A stretch of DNA of 64,000 nt from Emticicia sp. C21 (GTDB lineage Bacteria > Bacteroidota > Bacteroidia > Cytophagales > Spirosomataceae): assembly GCF_003418935.1 (NCBI RefSeq), contig NZ_QVMT01000001.1:186001-250000 (forward strand), read 5' to 3'. Positions within the stretch are counted from its first letter, which is position 1, and the number at the start of each line of letters is the position of its first letter. The notes beneath the pieces were generated by a model. It searched no databases. It was not told the origin of the DNA and saw only the letters and a program-made list of their open reading frames with translations. Shown here in pieces: positions 53,802 through 61,895 of this stretch. A program made the translations under genes and the position numbers.

Positions 53802-54236
53802 TTAAATAACTCCTCTTCCCCACTCACTTAATCCCATAACACCTCCAATCAGGAATTTATCTAAAAACTCTGCTAGTGAATTAGTTACTGCTATATCTCC
53901 ATCAGTATAAATGACATACTTATTTTTGTCAGATTCATCTATTCTAAGATACCAGGTTTCACTAAAAATCATATACTCTGCTAAAACAATTTCTTTTGAT
54001 AGTTTCCATTCTTTTACTATTCCTTGTAATGAAAGAAAATTAAATATAATTTGATTTTCACAGGTGAATCCATTGCAGAATAGATAGAAATTAACAAAAT
54101 CTTCTGGAAGCGAAACGTTTATCGTCTGCTCAAAGAAATTAACAATTTTCATAGAAGCTCCATCATTAAACTGAATATCAAGAACATCTTTATTACGTTC
54201 TATTATTCCTGTTATATCATTAATTGTGGGTTTCAT
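53802..54236 (-). CDS. SMI1/KNR4 (SUKH) family protein
   Basis: 144 residues. The SUKH signature is visible: VNVSLPEDFVNFYLFCNGF-like segment (INVSLPEDFVNFYLFCNGF in the sequence), then FSETWYLRIDESDKNKYVIYTDGDIAVTNSLAEFLDKFL in pieces. SUKH proteins often serve as immunity proteins to polymorphic toxins, but many are housekeeping. No toxin gene lies next to it, so that role is unproven. Part of a minus-strand run with the glycosidase, PP2C-like and HEAT-like genes. Confidence 0.75.
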   Translation of the reverse strand: MKPTINDITGIIERNKDVLDIQFNDGASMKIVNFFEQTINVSLPEDFVNFYLFCNGFTCENQIIFNFLSLQGIVKEWKLSKEIVLAEYMIFSETWYLRIDESDKNKYVIYTDGDIAVTNSLAEFLDKFLIGGVMGLSEWGRGVI

Positions 54237-54301
54237 AATTTACTTAGCGTTTCATGTTCCTATTTTATGCTTTGTTTATTTCAACCAGCAAAATCCATAT
54301 T

Positions 54302-55183
54302 TTATCTCTCCTCCACACAAATAAAAGTCCCAAAGCCAATCGTATTATCAAGTTCTTTACGATTCAATTCAGGGAGATACATTTTTGAGATAGTACCATC
54401 CAGATAGAGAGCGTGCTGGCAATTGAATTTTTCTTTAAACAAGGTAGCGAAATCGTAAAAATTAACTGCTTGGTCAGAAATAGCAAAAACTACCTTATCT
54501 TCGTCAATAATACCTACTCCACTTCTAATAGTTTTATTGGCAGAACCCGCCACAAATCGAGGATGAATATTCCCCTCAATTACCAACAAAGGGCCTGATT
54601 GAGTTGCAAAATTTAATTTGCTGCTCTTTTCATTAAAATCATCAGAAGCTTCAATATTAGCGTCTCCATTTTTAATATAAAAAATTCCGTTAGGTTCCAA
54701 ATAGAAATTATCTGTTCCTTTTTTGCGATTAATCGGTACAATTTCTTTTCCATTTTCGATATATAATCCTAATGGCTCCAGAGCTTTGGTATAAATACCG
54801 CCATTCGTAGCAAAAACCAAGCTTTTTGATTGTTGGTCGAGGTATTCGTAAAGATATTTGAAAGTACCAATTGATCTCCCTTCCGGGGTTTTATGATAGA
54901 ATGTTAGCTTTGATACCTTTAAATCGACTGTATAGGTTGAGTAAACATTACCATTCATTATTATCCGCTCTGCTTTATTAGCTTCAATTTTCGGGAAAGT
55001 GGAAGGGGTAACATTTTTCATTTTTATCACACCATTGAGATTCCCGGATTCACCCGGGGTATTGCCATAATATAACCATGAAAAATAGCTCATCACTGCA
55101 ATAGCCAAGCCCCATAGCAGCAAAGTGCTGATAGTTTTTATGAAGCTTTTCTGTTGGGGGGTTGGAGTATTATTATTTGCCAT
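54302..55183 (-). CDS. Phosphodiester glycosidase-family protein (NAGPA/DUF2233-like), membrane-anchored
   Basis: 293 residues from the ATG at 55183; the frame extends 16 codons further but with basic text that is unlikely to belong. One helix (about 19-38, LLLWGLAIAVMSYFSWLYY) anchors it with the catalytic domain outside. The NAGPA-like motifs are LVFATNGGIYTKALEPLGLYI, FATQSGPLLVIEGNIHPRF, SGVGIIDEDKVVFAIS and ALYLDGTISKMYLP, with the C-terminal GFGTFICVEER. Such domains cleave GlcNAc-1-phosphodiesters or other sugar phosphates; the substrate here is unknown. First gene of the minus-strand run ending at 52251. Confidence 0.82.
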   Translation of the reverse strand: MANNNTPTPQQKSFIKTISTLLLWGLAIAVMSYFSWLYYGNTPGESGNLNGVIKMKNVTPSTFPKIEANKAERIIMNGNVYSTYTVDLKVSKLTFYHKTPEGRSIGTFKYLYEYLDQQSKSLVFATNGGIYTKALEPLGLYIENGKEIVPINRKKGTDNFYLEPNGIFYIKNGDANIEASDDFNEKSSKLNFATQSGPLLVIEGNIHPRFVAGSANKTIRSGVGIIDEDKVVFAISDQAVNFYDFATLFKEKFNCQHALYLDGTISKMYLPELNRKELDNTIGFGTFICVEER

Positions 55184-55775
55184 ACAGAAGTTTCTAATAA
55201 GCAAACGCAAGTAGATAATCGGTCGCCTCAATAAGTATTATCGAAAGTCCATATTTTTCAATTTCGCTTGCTGTCTGGTTCATTTTTAAAGCTTCTTTAA
55301 TCAATATTGGTATTTAATAGCTTAAACAGCATGGTATTAGTAAATTCTAATGTAATTTTAATTAAACTTTTTGCTTTATGACTTGACTTTTATAATTAAT
55401 TATCGCAAAATTTGTAAACTTTTTTAGTCACAGCAAAACATACTTAAAAAAGCAGGATTTTGTCCTGCTTTTTTTTTATATCGTCGCAAGAAAATGCTTG
55501 CTCCGATCACTTCTCAATTACTTAATATTCAATCAGTTTTTTCTTTAACACAATAAGCTGAAACATATCTTCTGTTCATTTCTTATTTTTAATCTCATTT
55601 TTAAACTAAATGCTATCTTTTCTCGTTTTAAAGTCATACTCACCGAGTAACCTATACGCTTCACTTTTTTTGCTTTCTCATACCCTATATTGTGTACAGT
55701 TCTTTAATTCCGTAAGGAATTAATAGTTTACTTGTATTCAAGCGAACGATCCATACAACTTTAATTTTACTTACC
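55184..55775. other. 592-bp gene-free gap with an unassigned terminator
   Basis: No coding frame with support. A strong hairpin lies at 55446-55478 and a perfect palindrome at 55705-55722 (TAATTCC-GTAA-GGAATTA), 53 bp before the DUF3500 gene. Confidence 0.55.
55446..55478. terminator. Strong bidirectional terminator-like hairpin
   Basis: AAAAAAGCAGGA pairs with TCCTGCTTTTTT around TTTTG-type loop; the T run is long on the plus strand, and A-rich text before it makes it usable on the minus strand. No annotated gene ends here on either strand. Confidence 0.75.
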
Positions 55776-57131
55776 ATGAAGACAATTAGATTCTATTGGC
55801 TAGGACTTCTGTTGATACCTATGCTTATCTTTCAAGCCTGCGAACCTGACGAAATTGTGACTACACCCCTTGTTTCAGGATTAAATTGCGCTACCACTAC
55901 TATTTCATCAATGCCTATGAATGGCGTTAATTTTTCCGGTAGAGCAACTATTGGGTATTCAGGTGGGAACGGCATTGCCTATACATCAAAAGACACCATT
56001 GGCTCTACTGGTGTAACTGGACTTAAAGCGCATTTGGTGGCAGGTTTTCTGACACACGGTGAGGGGACAATTGCTTATGCCATCACAGGTACACCTACCT
56101 CTGTGGGGAAAGCCACTTTTCCTATTTCTTTTGGCGGTCAAACCTGTAATATAGAAGTGTCTGTCTCTGCGGATACCACCATCCCTAAGCCATCAACAGG
56201 TGCGGCAAGTAGAATTATGGCAGCAATTGATACCTTTAAGACTACTTTAACAACCGCACAGTGGACAGCCGTACAACTACCATATACAAAAGCCAATGCA
56301 ATCAACTGGTCGGTTCAGGCTGGCAACATAACCCGAAATGGCTTAGAGTTCAGTACCATGACCGAACCTCAGATTATTGCAGCCAAAAAAGTAATTCAAG
56401 CTGCTTTAGGTACTACTGCCGACGAGGGCTACGAAGAGTTTTTGCAAATTAATATGGCTGAAGAAGTTCTTGCAGCTAATTCAGAAGGAAACTATTCATC
56501 TAAAAAATACAGTATTGCTTTTATCGGTACGCCAAGCCAGACAGGTAAGTGGGCTATACAATTCGGAGGGCATAATTATCTACAAAATATCAGCTTTGAT
56601 AATGGGGCTGTAGTGGGTTCAACCCCCTCTTTGCAGGCAGTTGAGCCTCGCACATGGTTACAGGCTGGTGTGGCCTATGCTCCACTCGATAATGAAAAAA
56701 ATAGTATGGCAGCCATGTTGGCTGGTTTAACGACCGCGCAACTATCATCTGCTAAACTGGCTACTACTTTTACAGAAGTAAGTTTAGGAACAGGTAAAGA
56801 CGGGCAATTTCCGACAACTAAAGCCGGAATTCAAGTCGGTTCCTTAAATGCTACTCAAAAAGCCCTCGTATTGGCAGCCATCAAACCCTGGACACTTGAT
56901 GCTGATGACGTTACGGGTGAAGCTATGCTAAAAATCTATGAACAGGAATTGAATAATACCTACATTTCTTATTCGGGTAATGCTGCACTTACCCAAAGTG
57001 GTGATTATGTCCGGATTGATGGACCAAGTGTCTGGATAGAGTTTATAGTGAGACCTGGGGTAGTGAATACTGCCGAAGTGCAGTACCGTTCTGTATATAG
57101 AGATAGAAAACGAGATTATGGTGGATTATAA
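55776..57131 (+). CDS. DUF3500-domain lipoprotein with N-terminal beta domain
   Basis: 451 residues. Lipobox LIFQAC with Cys22 as predicted lipidated residue. Residues about 30-145 repeat the domain of the small lipoprotein at 24076 (GYSGGNGIAYTS, GSTGVTGLKAHLVAG, GTIAYAITGTPTS, FGGQTC). From about 150 to 451 the sequence is DUF3500-like: MAAIDTFKTTLTTAQWTAVQ, NGLEFSTMTEPQIIAAKKVIQ, FIGTPSQTGKWAIQFGGHNYLQNISF and the C-terminal WIEFIVRPGV, with the conserved GGHNY. DUF3500 proteins are exported and of unknown function; some have been linked to hydrolase-like folds. Monocistronic with its own terminator. Confidence 0.8.
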   Translation: MKTIRFYWLGLLLIPMLIFQACEPDEIVTTPLVSGLNCATTTISSMPMNGVNFSGRATIGYSGGNGIAYTSKDTIGSTGVTGLKAHLVAGFLTHGEGTIAYAITGTPTSVGKATFPISFGGQTCNIEVSVSADTTIPKPSTGAASRIMAAIDTFKTTLTTAQWTAVQLPYTKANAINWSVQAGNITRNGLEFSTMTEPQIIAAKKVIQAALGTTADEGYEEFLQINMAEEVLAANSEGNYSSKKYSIAFIGTPSQTGKWAIQFGGHNYLQNISFDNGAVVGSTPSLQAVEPRTWLQAGVAYAPLDNEKNSMAAMLAGLTTAQLSSAKLATTFTEVSLGTGKDGQFPTTKAGIQVGSLNATQKALVLAAIKPWTLDADDVTGEAMLKIYEQELNNTYISYSGNAALTQSGDYVRIDGPSVWIEFIVRPGVVNTAEVQYRSVYRDRKRDYGGL

Positions 57132-57181
57132 TAATTGATTCAAAGCGATGTTCCCATTTGTTCGCTTAATTTGTCTGACAG

Positions 57182-57207
57182 AGTGCCTCATTTGGGGCAC
57201 TTTTTTA
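57182..57207 (+). terminator. Rho-independent terminator of the DUF3500 gene
   Basis: AGTGCC pairs with GGCACT, followed by T residues. Confidence 0.8.
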
Positions 57208-57387
57208 TTGAATACAATTATTATTTGTGCGAGGCAATACACACAAAAACGTATACTATTCTATCCGAAGATTTATTGCTGATATTTTATGAAGAACACA
57301 AATATTTAATCTAAAAGGGAATTTCAACTAATGCCCTTTCATTTAATACAAGAAAAATGATAATTACCCTTATACATCGGCTAATTA

Positions 57388-57636
57388 TCAAAGTATAAAA
57401 TTACTAAAAATCGTCAGCTTGATAAAGCCCGAGCCGGGTGTAAGAGTCGATTGATACATTACTTTTAAATCGTTAAGATAATCGACAAAATCATTCATTT
57501 TCTTCTGGCAAACCTCTTTGCTGATAGAAACAGTCAAGGCTGTCTGTAAAGCACTAGTGCTCATATCAGTATAAGCAATGTCGCATCTCCCTAAAGCTCG
57601 GGTAATGTCGTTACTAAGTTCATTTAATGTTCTCAT
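57388..57636 (-). CDS. Hypothetical small protein of 82 residues
   Basis: Starts MRTLNELSNDITRALG and ends IFSNFIL. No signal peptide, domain or membrane helix is recognised; two cysteines (GRCDIAY, KEVCQKK) are present. Codon use looks like that of neighbours. It is bounded by the DUF3500 gene and a long gap, so no operon context helps. Confidence 0.45.
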   Translation of the reverse strand: MRTLNELSNDITRALGRCDIAYTDMSTSALQTALTVSISKEVCQKKMNDFVDYLNDLKVMYQSTLTPGSGFIKLTIFSNFIL

Positions 57637-57936
57637 TGCGTCTTTAATTTAGGTAAAACTGATTGATTAATGGCAAAGTCTGCTTATAGAAAAGGAAAAC
57701 ACTTGAAAAAAGGGAGACCGTTTGGGACGAAAATTTATAGTGCAGCCACTGAATTGAGTAAATATAGGATTTTGGCTAGACTTCTCTAATTAAAATCATA
57801 TATAAATATTCAACGTAGGATGAAAGTAGTTTATTGCGAATCAGGCTTTTCGGCAGTTAAATTAATTTACTTTTAATCCTGATAAAATCTCAGAAAAAAA
57901 ACATCTCAAAACCTGTTTTATATTTTAAATTTATAC

Positions 57937-57944
57937 TACATTTG
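57937..57944 (+). promoter_or_regulatory. -7 box TACATTTG in the gene-free stretch
   Basis: Matches TAnnTTTG; the upstream -33 position has no perfect TTG, so the call is tentative. Transcription from here would reach hairpins at 58346 and 58412 without crossing a gene. Confidence 0.3.
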
Positions 57945-58345
57945 TTTTAATATACTAACTATTATAAAACCTAGATATTTACCGATTATGTCTCTTTATT
58001 TACTCAGGAAAGAATCTTCTTGCTTGTTAAAATCAACTGAACATTTGGTAAATTAACCCTATTGCGAATAAACGCGCAGCATTTTTTTGTTGTAAGTCTC
58101 TCCAATAGTTTTTTCCTTTTGACTTCACACTAAAATTAATCCATCGAAACCTAAGATTTAATTAGAAATGCTTGCAAACTGCTGTTGAATCAGATTGCAT
58201 CTGTTATGCTTTTTTTTGGCATCCGGAATCAGCGTAGTATTTTCTATTGGTCTGAAAACATTGCTATATGCAATAAACTCAGTAGCTGGTCTATTGTTGC
58301 CAAACCTGTTTTAGGTACACTAAAAACGTTTTACACATTTTCATG

Positions 58346-58370
58346 ATATCAGGTTAAACTGATATTTTTG
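58346..58370 (+). terminator. Terminator-like hairpin (ATATCAG/CTGATAT + T run)
   Basis: ATATCAG pairs with CTGATAT around GTTAAA, followed by TTTTT. Confidence 0.55.
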
Positions 58371-58411
58371 AGTTAATAGAATTGAACTCAAGTGGTTAGG
58401 TAATCATGAAA

Positions 58412-58440
58412 AAGGCAAGGTTTTACCTTGTCTTTTTTTA
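58412..58440 (+). terminator. Rho-independent terminator-like hairpin (GCAAGG/CCTTGT + T run)
   Basis: GGCAAGG pairs with CCTTGTC around TTTTA, followed by a seven-T run; lies 50 bp before the universal stress protein gene and belongs to whatever is transcribed before it. Confidence 0.75.
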
Positions 58441-58489
58441 AAAATTTTCAGGGATTAATACATTTACTTTAAAGTTTTGAGTGGAATTT

Positions 58490-59347
58490 ATGAAAAGGAT
58501 ACTTCTTGCCACCGATTTTTCGATAGTATCAGAAAAAGCGGTACATTATGTACTCAATTTGATAGGTAATCATTCCAGCGAATTTACCTTTTTACATGCA
58601 TATTATTCTTTTCCAAAAGAAAGTTCGGCAGAGGTGTCGTTTAACTCTTTCGAAGCTATTTATAGTCGTTCGAAAGCCAACATGAGGCAGTTTATTGCAT
58701 TGGCAGAGCAATTAGATGTTAATCATATTCATACTTTCAAAAGTTTGTTACTGCCTGCTTCACCGGCAGGTGCCATGCATTTTTTAAGTTATCAGCGTGA
58801 TTTTGATCTAATAGTTACAGGCGCCAGAAATAAGCGTGAAGATATTTTCTTTGGCAATGTTGCCACAGACATAGTTCGTAACGTGCCTGCTAATGCGATA
58901 ATCGTACCAGAAAGAGCAAATATGGCACCTCCAAAAAATGTGGTGATGGCCGTTGATGAACAAAGTGCGTGTTCGTTTAATGAACTTGCAGGATTGAAAG
59001 CCATTTTACAAAAAAATGGTTCTAAGCTTATTTTATTAAGTGTGTCGAAAGATAAAGCCCTTGGTAAAGCTCCTCTCCCAACTTATGACTATCATTATTT
59101 TTTCAAAGACATTGAGGTGATAGATTATCCAATCTATGCTAAAAATCTTGAAGAGGGTATCACAAAATATCTAAATTTTCACGAAGCAGATATGTTGGTA
59201 ACCATTACCCGGCAACGTTCGTTTCTGGAGGGGCTTTTCAATCGTTCGGTTTCGAGCAAATTAGCCTTGAATCCTTTAGTACCTTTAATGAGTATTTATT
59301 CTAAAGTAAATTCAGACGTGACCAATCAAGAAAAAGTGAGTTTTTAA
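58490..59347 (+). CDS. Universal stress protein with two tandem USP domains
   Basis: 285 residues from the ATG at 58490 (MKRILLATDFS); a GTG three codons upstream is less likely. Domain 1 (about 1-145) starts ILLATDFSIVSEKA and ends FFGNVATDIVRNVPANAIIVP. Domain 2 (about 150-270) begins NVVMAVDEQSACSFNELAGLK but its end FLEGLFNRSVSSKLALNPLVPLM is less canonical. Tandem USPs of this size are common in Bacteroidota and bind nucleotides or tune stress survival. Followed by a hairpin terminator at 59482. Confidence 0.87.
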   Translation: MKRILLATDFSIVSEKAVHYVLNLIGNHSSEFTFLHAYYSFPKESSAEVSFNSFEAIYSRSKANMRQFIALAEQLDVNHIHTFKSLLLPASPAGAMHFLSYQRDFDLIVTGARNKREDIFFGNVATDIVRNVPANAIIVPERANMAPPKNVVMAVDEQSACSFNELAGLKAILQKNGSKLILLSVSKDKALGKAPLPTYDYHYFFKDIEVIDYPIYAKNLEEGITKYLNFHEADMLVTITRQRSFLEGLFNRSVSSKLALNPLVPLMSIYSKVNSDVTNQEKVSF

Positions 59348-59481
59348 CTAAATTTAAATTATCTGGTGATTTAATACCGGATTTTATGCTGTATTGAAAA
59401 ATGTATAATCAATCGTTGCTCCGGACTTCTCAACTTTATTAATTGAAGTACTCTTTTTATTTCAAACATGAAACCTATATA

Positions 59482-59512
59482 ACAGGCCTAGCTTTAGCCA
59501 GGTCTGTTTTTT
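59482..59512 (+). terminator. Rho-independent terminator of the stress protein gene
   Basis: A stem of about ten pairs (ACAGGCCT against AGGTCTGT, plus GC/GC) closes around TTTA, followed by TTTTTT. Confidence 0.85.
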
Positions 59513-59527
59513 AATTTTTAGATGCGC

Positions 59528-60634
59528 CTACTTATTAAAAAGCTTGAGGATTGAATCAAAAATTGAATTGGACCTTTTAGTTTTAACAATAGCTTTCTCC
59601 TCAATTGGTATTTTATTCTCATCTGTTATTAGTAGTCTATTCTTTATTTCTATTTCAGTTTTCTTCTTCTCTTTGTTTTCGTTAATCAGCACTTGAGCTG
59701 GTTGGCCTGCATAAGGTATTCTTTTCTTGTGCGTGGGTTTAGGTAAGTTTTCTATTAGATGAATGCCAAAACCTGCCTTTTCCATTGCACTTTTAAATTT
59801 ATCTATGAAGTCGTTTACATTTTCAGGTAATACTGATACATCAGTTATATACTTGGCAATGCCGAAAATAAGAGTAAAGTCTCTCTTACGATTCCATTTT
59901 TCAAATCTCCACACAGCCCAGGAATCTCTTATATTCTCCTGTGTAAAGAAAGTTGCTAAGTCATATTTCAAAAAAAAGTCTAATCTTTTCAAATCTATAT
60001 TGTCGGCACTACATTCATTTACTAAAGCTTGTAATGTTAGCGCTAAAGTTTCATTTGTAAACTCAGGGTTTTGTACTAAATAGGTTAAATCAAATAAATC
60101 TTTAAATCTTGGTCTCACTAAAGTCTGATGGATTTTCCATGATACTTGTAAGTTTAGTGGCACTGTTCTGGGTACTATAAAACTTTCTCCGGATATGGGC
60201 TCATATTTTAAAGGAATTGGCAGACTCTCTAAATCAAGGTTGAAAGATAAATCAATAAATAATTGTATTTCTTCACCCTCTACCCAACATAATAAATCAG
60301 TATTTACAGTCGGAAAATCATCTGACATGGCATAATCTATTCTTCTCCAAAACTGATTGAGTGTAAAACTTCTGAATTCTACTCCATCATTCTCTTTTTT
60401 TTCAGTAATAGTTATCAGCCAATCGTCAAATATCTGTCTGGCAGTCTCATCGTCATGAATCGGTTGTAAATAAACCCAGTCTAGATCGGCCGGAATTCGT
60501 AGAACTCCCTTGGGAAAATATTGCCTTGTCACAAAACTTCCTTTAAGCATAAAAGGGTGGTCAACTGCCGAAGCCCTGCGAATAAAGGCTTCCTGGGCAA
60601 TCATCAATAGTCTGGCGTATTCTTCTCTTTCCAT
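59528..60634 (-). CDS. AbiEii/AbiGii-type nucleotidyltransferase, possible toxin
   Basis: 368 residues. The minimal nucleotidyltransferase pattern is present: LKGSFVTRQYF with the G-S site (residues about 30-40), IPADLDWVYL with D50-x-D52, and a third acid at D128 in LFIDLSFN. The AbiEii helix signature follows as KIHQTLVRPRFKDLFDLTYLV (residues about 167-187, read in pieces). The last 100 residues are rich in Lys/Glu/Asn and look disordered. AbiEii enzymes act as toxins or modify tRNA 3' ends; the usual AbiEi antitoxin (an HTH protein) is not next to it. It begins 9 bp after the unrecognised 199-residue gene, so the two are translated from one mRNA. Confidence 0.75.
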   Translation of the reverse strand: MEREEYARLLMIAQEAFIRRASAVDHPFMLKGSFVTRQYFPKGVLRIPADLDWVYLQPIHDDETARQIFDDWLITITEKKENDGVEFRSFTLNQFWRRIDYAMSDDFPTVNTDLLCWVEGEEIQLFIDLSFNLDLESLPIPLKYEPISGESFIVPRTVPLNLQVSWKIHQTLVRPRFKDLFDLTYLVQNPEFTNETLALTLQALVNECSADNIDLKRLDFFLKYDLATFFTQENIRDSWAVWRFEKWNRKRDFTLIFGIAKYITDVSVLPENVNDFIDKFKSAMEKAGFGIHLIENLPKPTHKKRIPYAGQPAQVLINENKEKKKTEIEIKNRLLITDENKIPIEEKAIVKTKRSNSIFDSILKLFNK

Positions 60635-60643
60635 TATTCTTTT

Positions 60644-61243
60644 TTATTTCAATAACCAGCCATTATCCAGGTATTGGTGGTTATCAAAAATACAATATTC
60701 TGATTGTGGTTTATAGATAATTCGGTTCTCTTTTTTCAGACTTATAGATAACTGTTTTATTCTATCTTCAAAGGTCGCTTTCGTGCCGTATTCTCTTAGT
60801 GTAATAAAACGAAACTCATTTTCATTTTTGAGGGCATTACGTGATAAATGGACTTGATGTGCTTCACAAATCTCTTCAAGTTTTTCAATAGCTGTATAAC
60901 TTACTTTTCCATGCCATTCAAAGTATTTTTCAAAACTGGTCGAAAAATCAGAAAAAAGTGCAGCCTCATCAGCAGGTACTTCAATTTTGAGACGGCGAAC
61001 TATAAAATGATTAGTTGTTAGTAATTGAGATAGTTGATTAGCCGCTGACAGGATAATGGCAAAATCGTTGGATTCTATAATTTTACTTAACATGGGTTGA
61101 CTAACAAATTCTCCCCTTGATAGTTCTATCAATAATGGTTTTGCTTCATTAAGCTTGCAAAAAAGCACAAAATCGTTTTGTTGAGATAGAGAAAAAATTT
61201 CAACAGTAATATGGATTTCAAAAGGTATAATCTTGTCTGACAT
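60644..61243 (-). CDS. Unrecognised 199-residue protein, partner of the AbiEii-type gene
   Basis: I do not recognise the family. Residues 9-13 contain the HIT of FEIHITVEI and residues 131-136 contain VHLSRN, so there is an H-x-T near the N-terminus and an H-x-S-R later. Two such motifs are the signature of 2H phosphoesterases, but the spacing (121 residues) and N-terminal position are not typical, so this is a weak idea. Other conserved-looking text is KPLLIELSRGEFVSQPMLSK and FDNHQYLDNGWLLK at the C-terminus. No signal peptide or helix-turn-helix is obvious. Middle gene of a three-gene minus-strand unit. Confidence 0.6.
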   Translation of the reverse strand: MSDKIIPFEIHITVEIFSLSQQNDFVLFCKLNEAKPLLIELSRGEFVSQPMLSKIIESNDFAIILSAANQLSQLLTTNHFIVRRLKIEVPADEAALFSDFSTSFEKYFEWHGKVSYTAIEKLEEICEAHQVHLSRNALKNENEFRFITLREYGTKATFEDRIKQLSISLKKENRIIYKPQSEYCIFDNHQYLDNGWLLK

Positions 61244-61299
61244 TCTTTAGATTGTAATATAAAGTAAAAATATACTCTTGTATAAATACTTTCAGGACT

Positions 61300-61578
61300 T
61301 TAAGAAGCAATCCGTTGGAAAAATACTAATTCAATAAGATGCTTTTCAGTATCTAGATCTATTTTATTCAATAAAGCTTTTGTTTCCAACACTCGTTCTT
61401 TTTTCAGACGCGGTACAGGTATATTTTCAGCAATAATATGAACGGTATCATAAAAAGTATAGTCTTTCCATATTTGCCATTCGCCCAGAAGCGATTTTGG
61501 TAATTGTTCATTATCATCAATTATCAGTAGTGTGCTGCCATTCGACATAACAAATATTTCTTTGACCTTGTGTTTCAT
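61300..61578 (-). CDS. Unrecognised 92-residue protein, first gene of the AbiEii-type unit
   Basis: Small acidic-basic protein (MKHKVKEIFVMSNGSTLLIIDDNEQLPKSLLGEW in part, then FYDTVHIIAENIPVPRLKKERVLETKALL). No domain recognised. It starts the unit and is separated by 56 bp from the 199-residue gene, which is separated by 9 bp from the nucleotidyltransferase gene. Size and position would fit an antitoxin or a regulator, but there is no sequence proof. Confidence 0.5.
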   Translation of the reverse strand: MKHKVKEIFVMSNGSTLLIIDDNEQLPKSLLGEWQIWKDYTFYDTVHIIAENIPVPRLKKERVLETKALLNKIDLDTEKHLIELVFFQRIAS

Positions 61579-61895
61579 ATTTATCCAATTTATCCAAACT
61601 CCAAATTATTAAATGGTTACTCATAAAATGGTTTTACTGTAAAACCAATTAATAGTATTTTCAGAGTCCCGAAAATAATTTACTGTTTTCTATTTACCAA
61701 TAAAATATTATGCACAATTCTCCCCTAATGAATCGACAGCAAATTTTGCAATAAATTTATTCTGCTTTTGAATGGATGTGCCGTAAATTCTTTACTTTCG
61801 CAAAAGCTTAAGAAGTAGATTCGTAATGAGTTAAAACTCAACGTATCATAGCTTCCTAAATCTTGCTTATTCAATCCTAAATAGACAATCTAAAC
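61579..61895. other. 317-bp divergent gap
   Basis: Promoter region of the AbiEii-type unit (minus strand) and of the oxidoreductase gene at 61896 (a TACTTTCG box at 61793, one base off consensus). No other feature seen. Confidence 0.5.

Larger units (their letters stand above)
57637..58489. other. 853-bp stretch without a coding gene, with promoter and terminator signals
   Basis: No frame with protein-like character. The plus strand carries a -7 box at 57937 and terminator-like hairpins at 58346-58370 and 58412-58440, followed by the universal stress protein gene. A small RNA is possible; no known family (tmRNA, RNase P, SRP) motif was recognised. Confidence 0.5.

Noticed and set aside
53802-54236. 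Polymorphic toxin immunity system
   Set aside because: The SUKH protein alone does not prove it. No toxin, RHS repeat or secretion marker lies next to it.
57940-58440. tmRNA, RNase P or SRP RNA in the gene-free stretch
   Set aside because: None of their hallmark sequences could be found by eye; only the promoter and terminator signals are kept.
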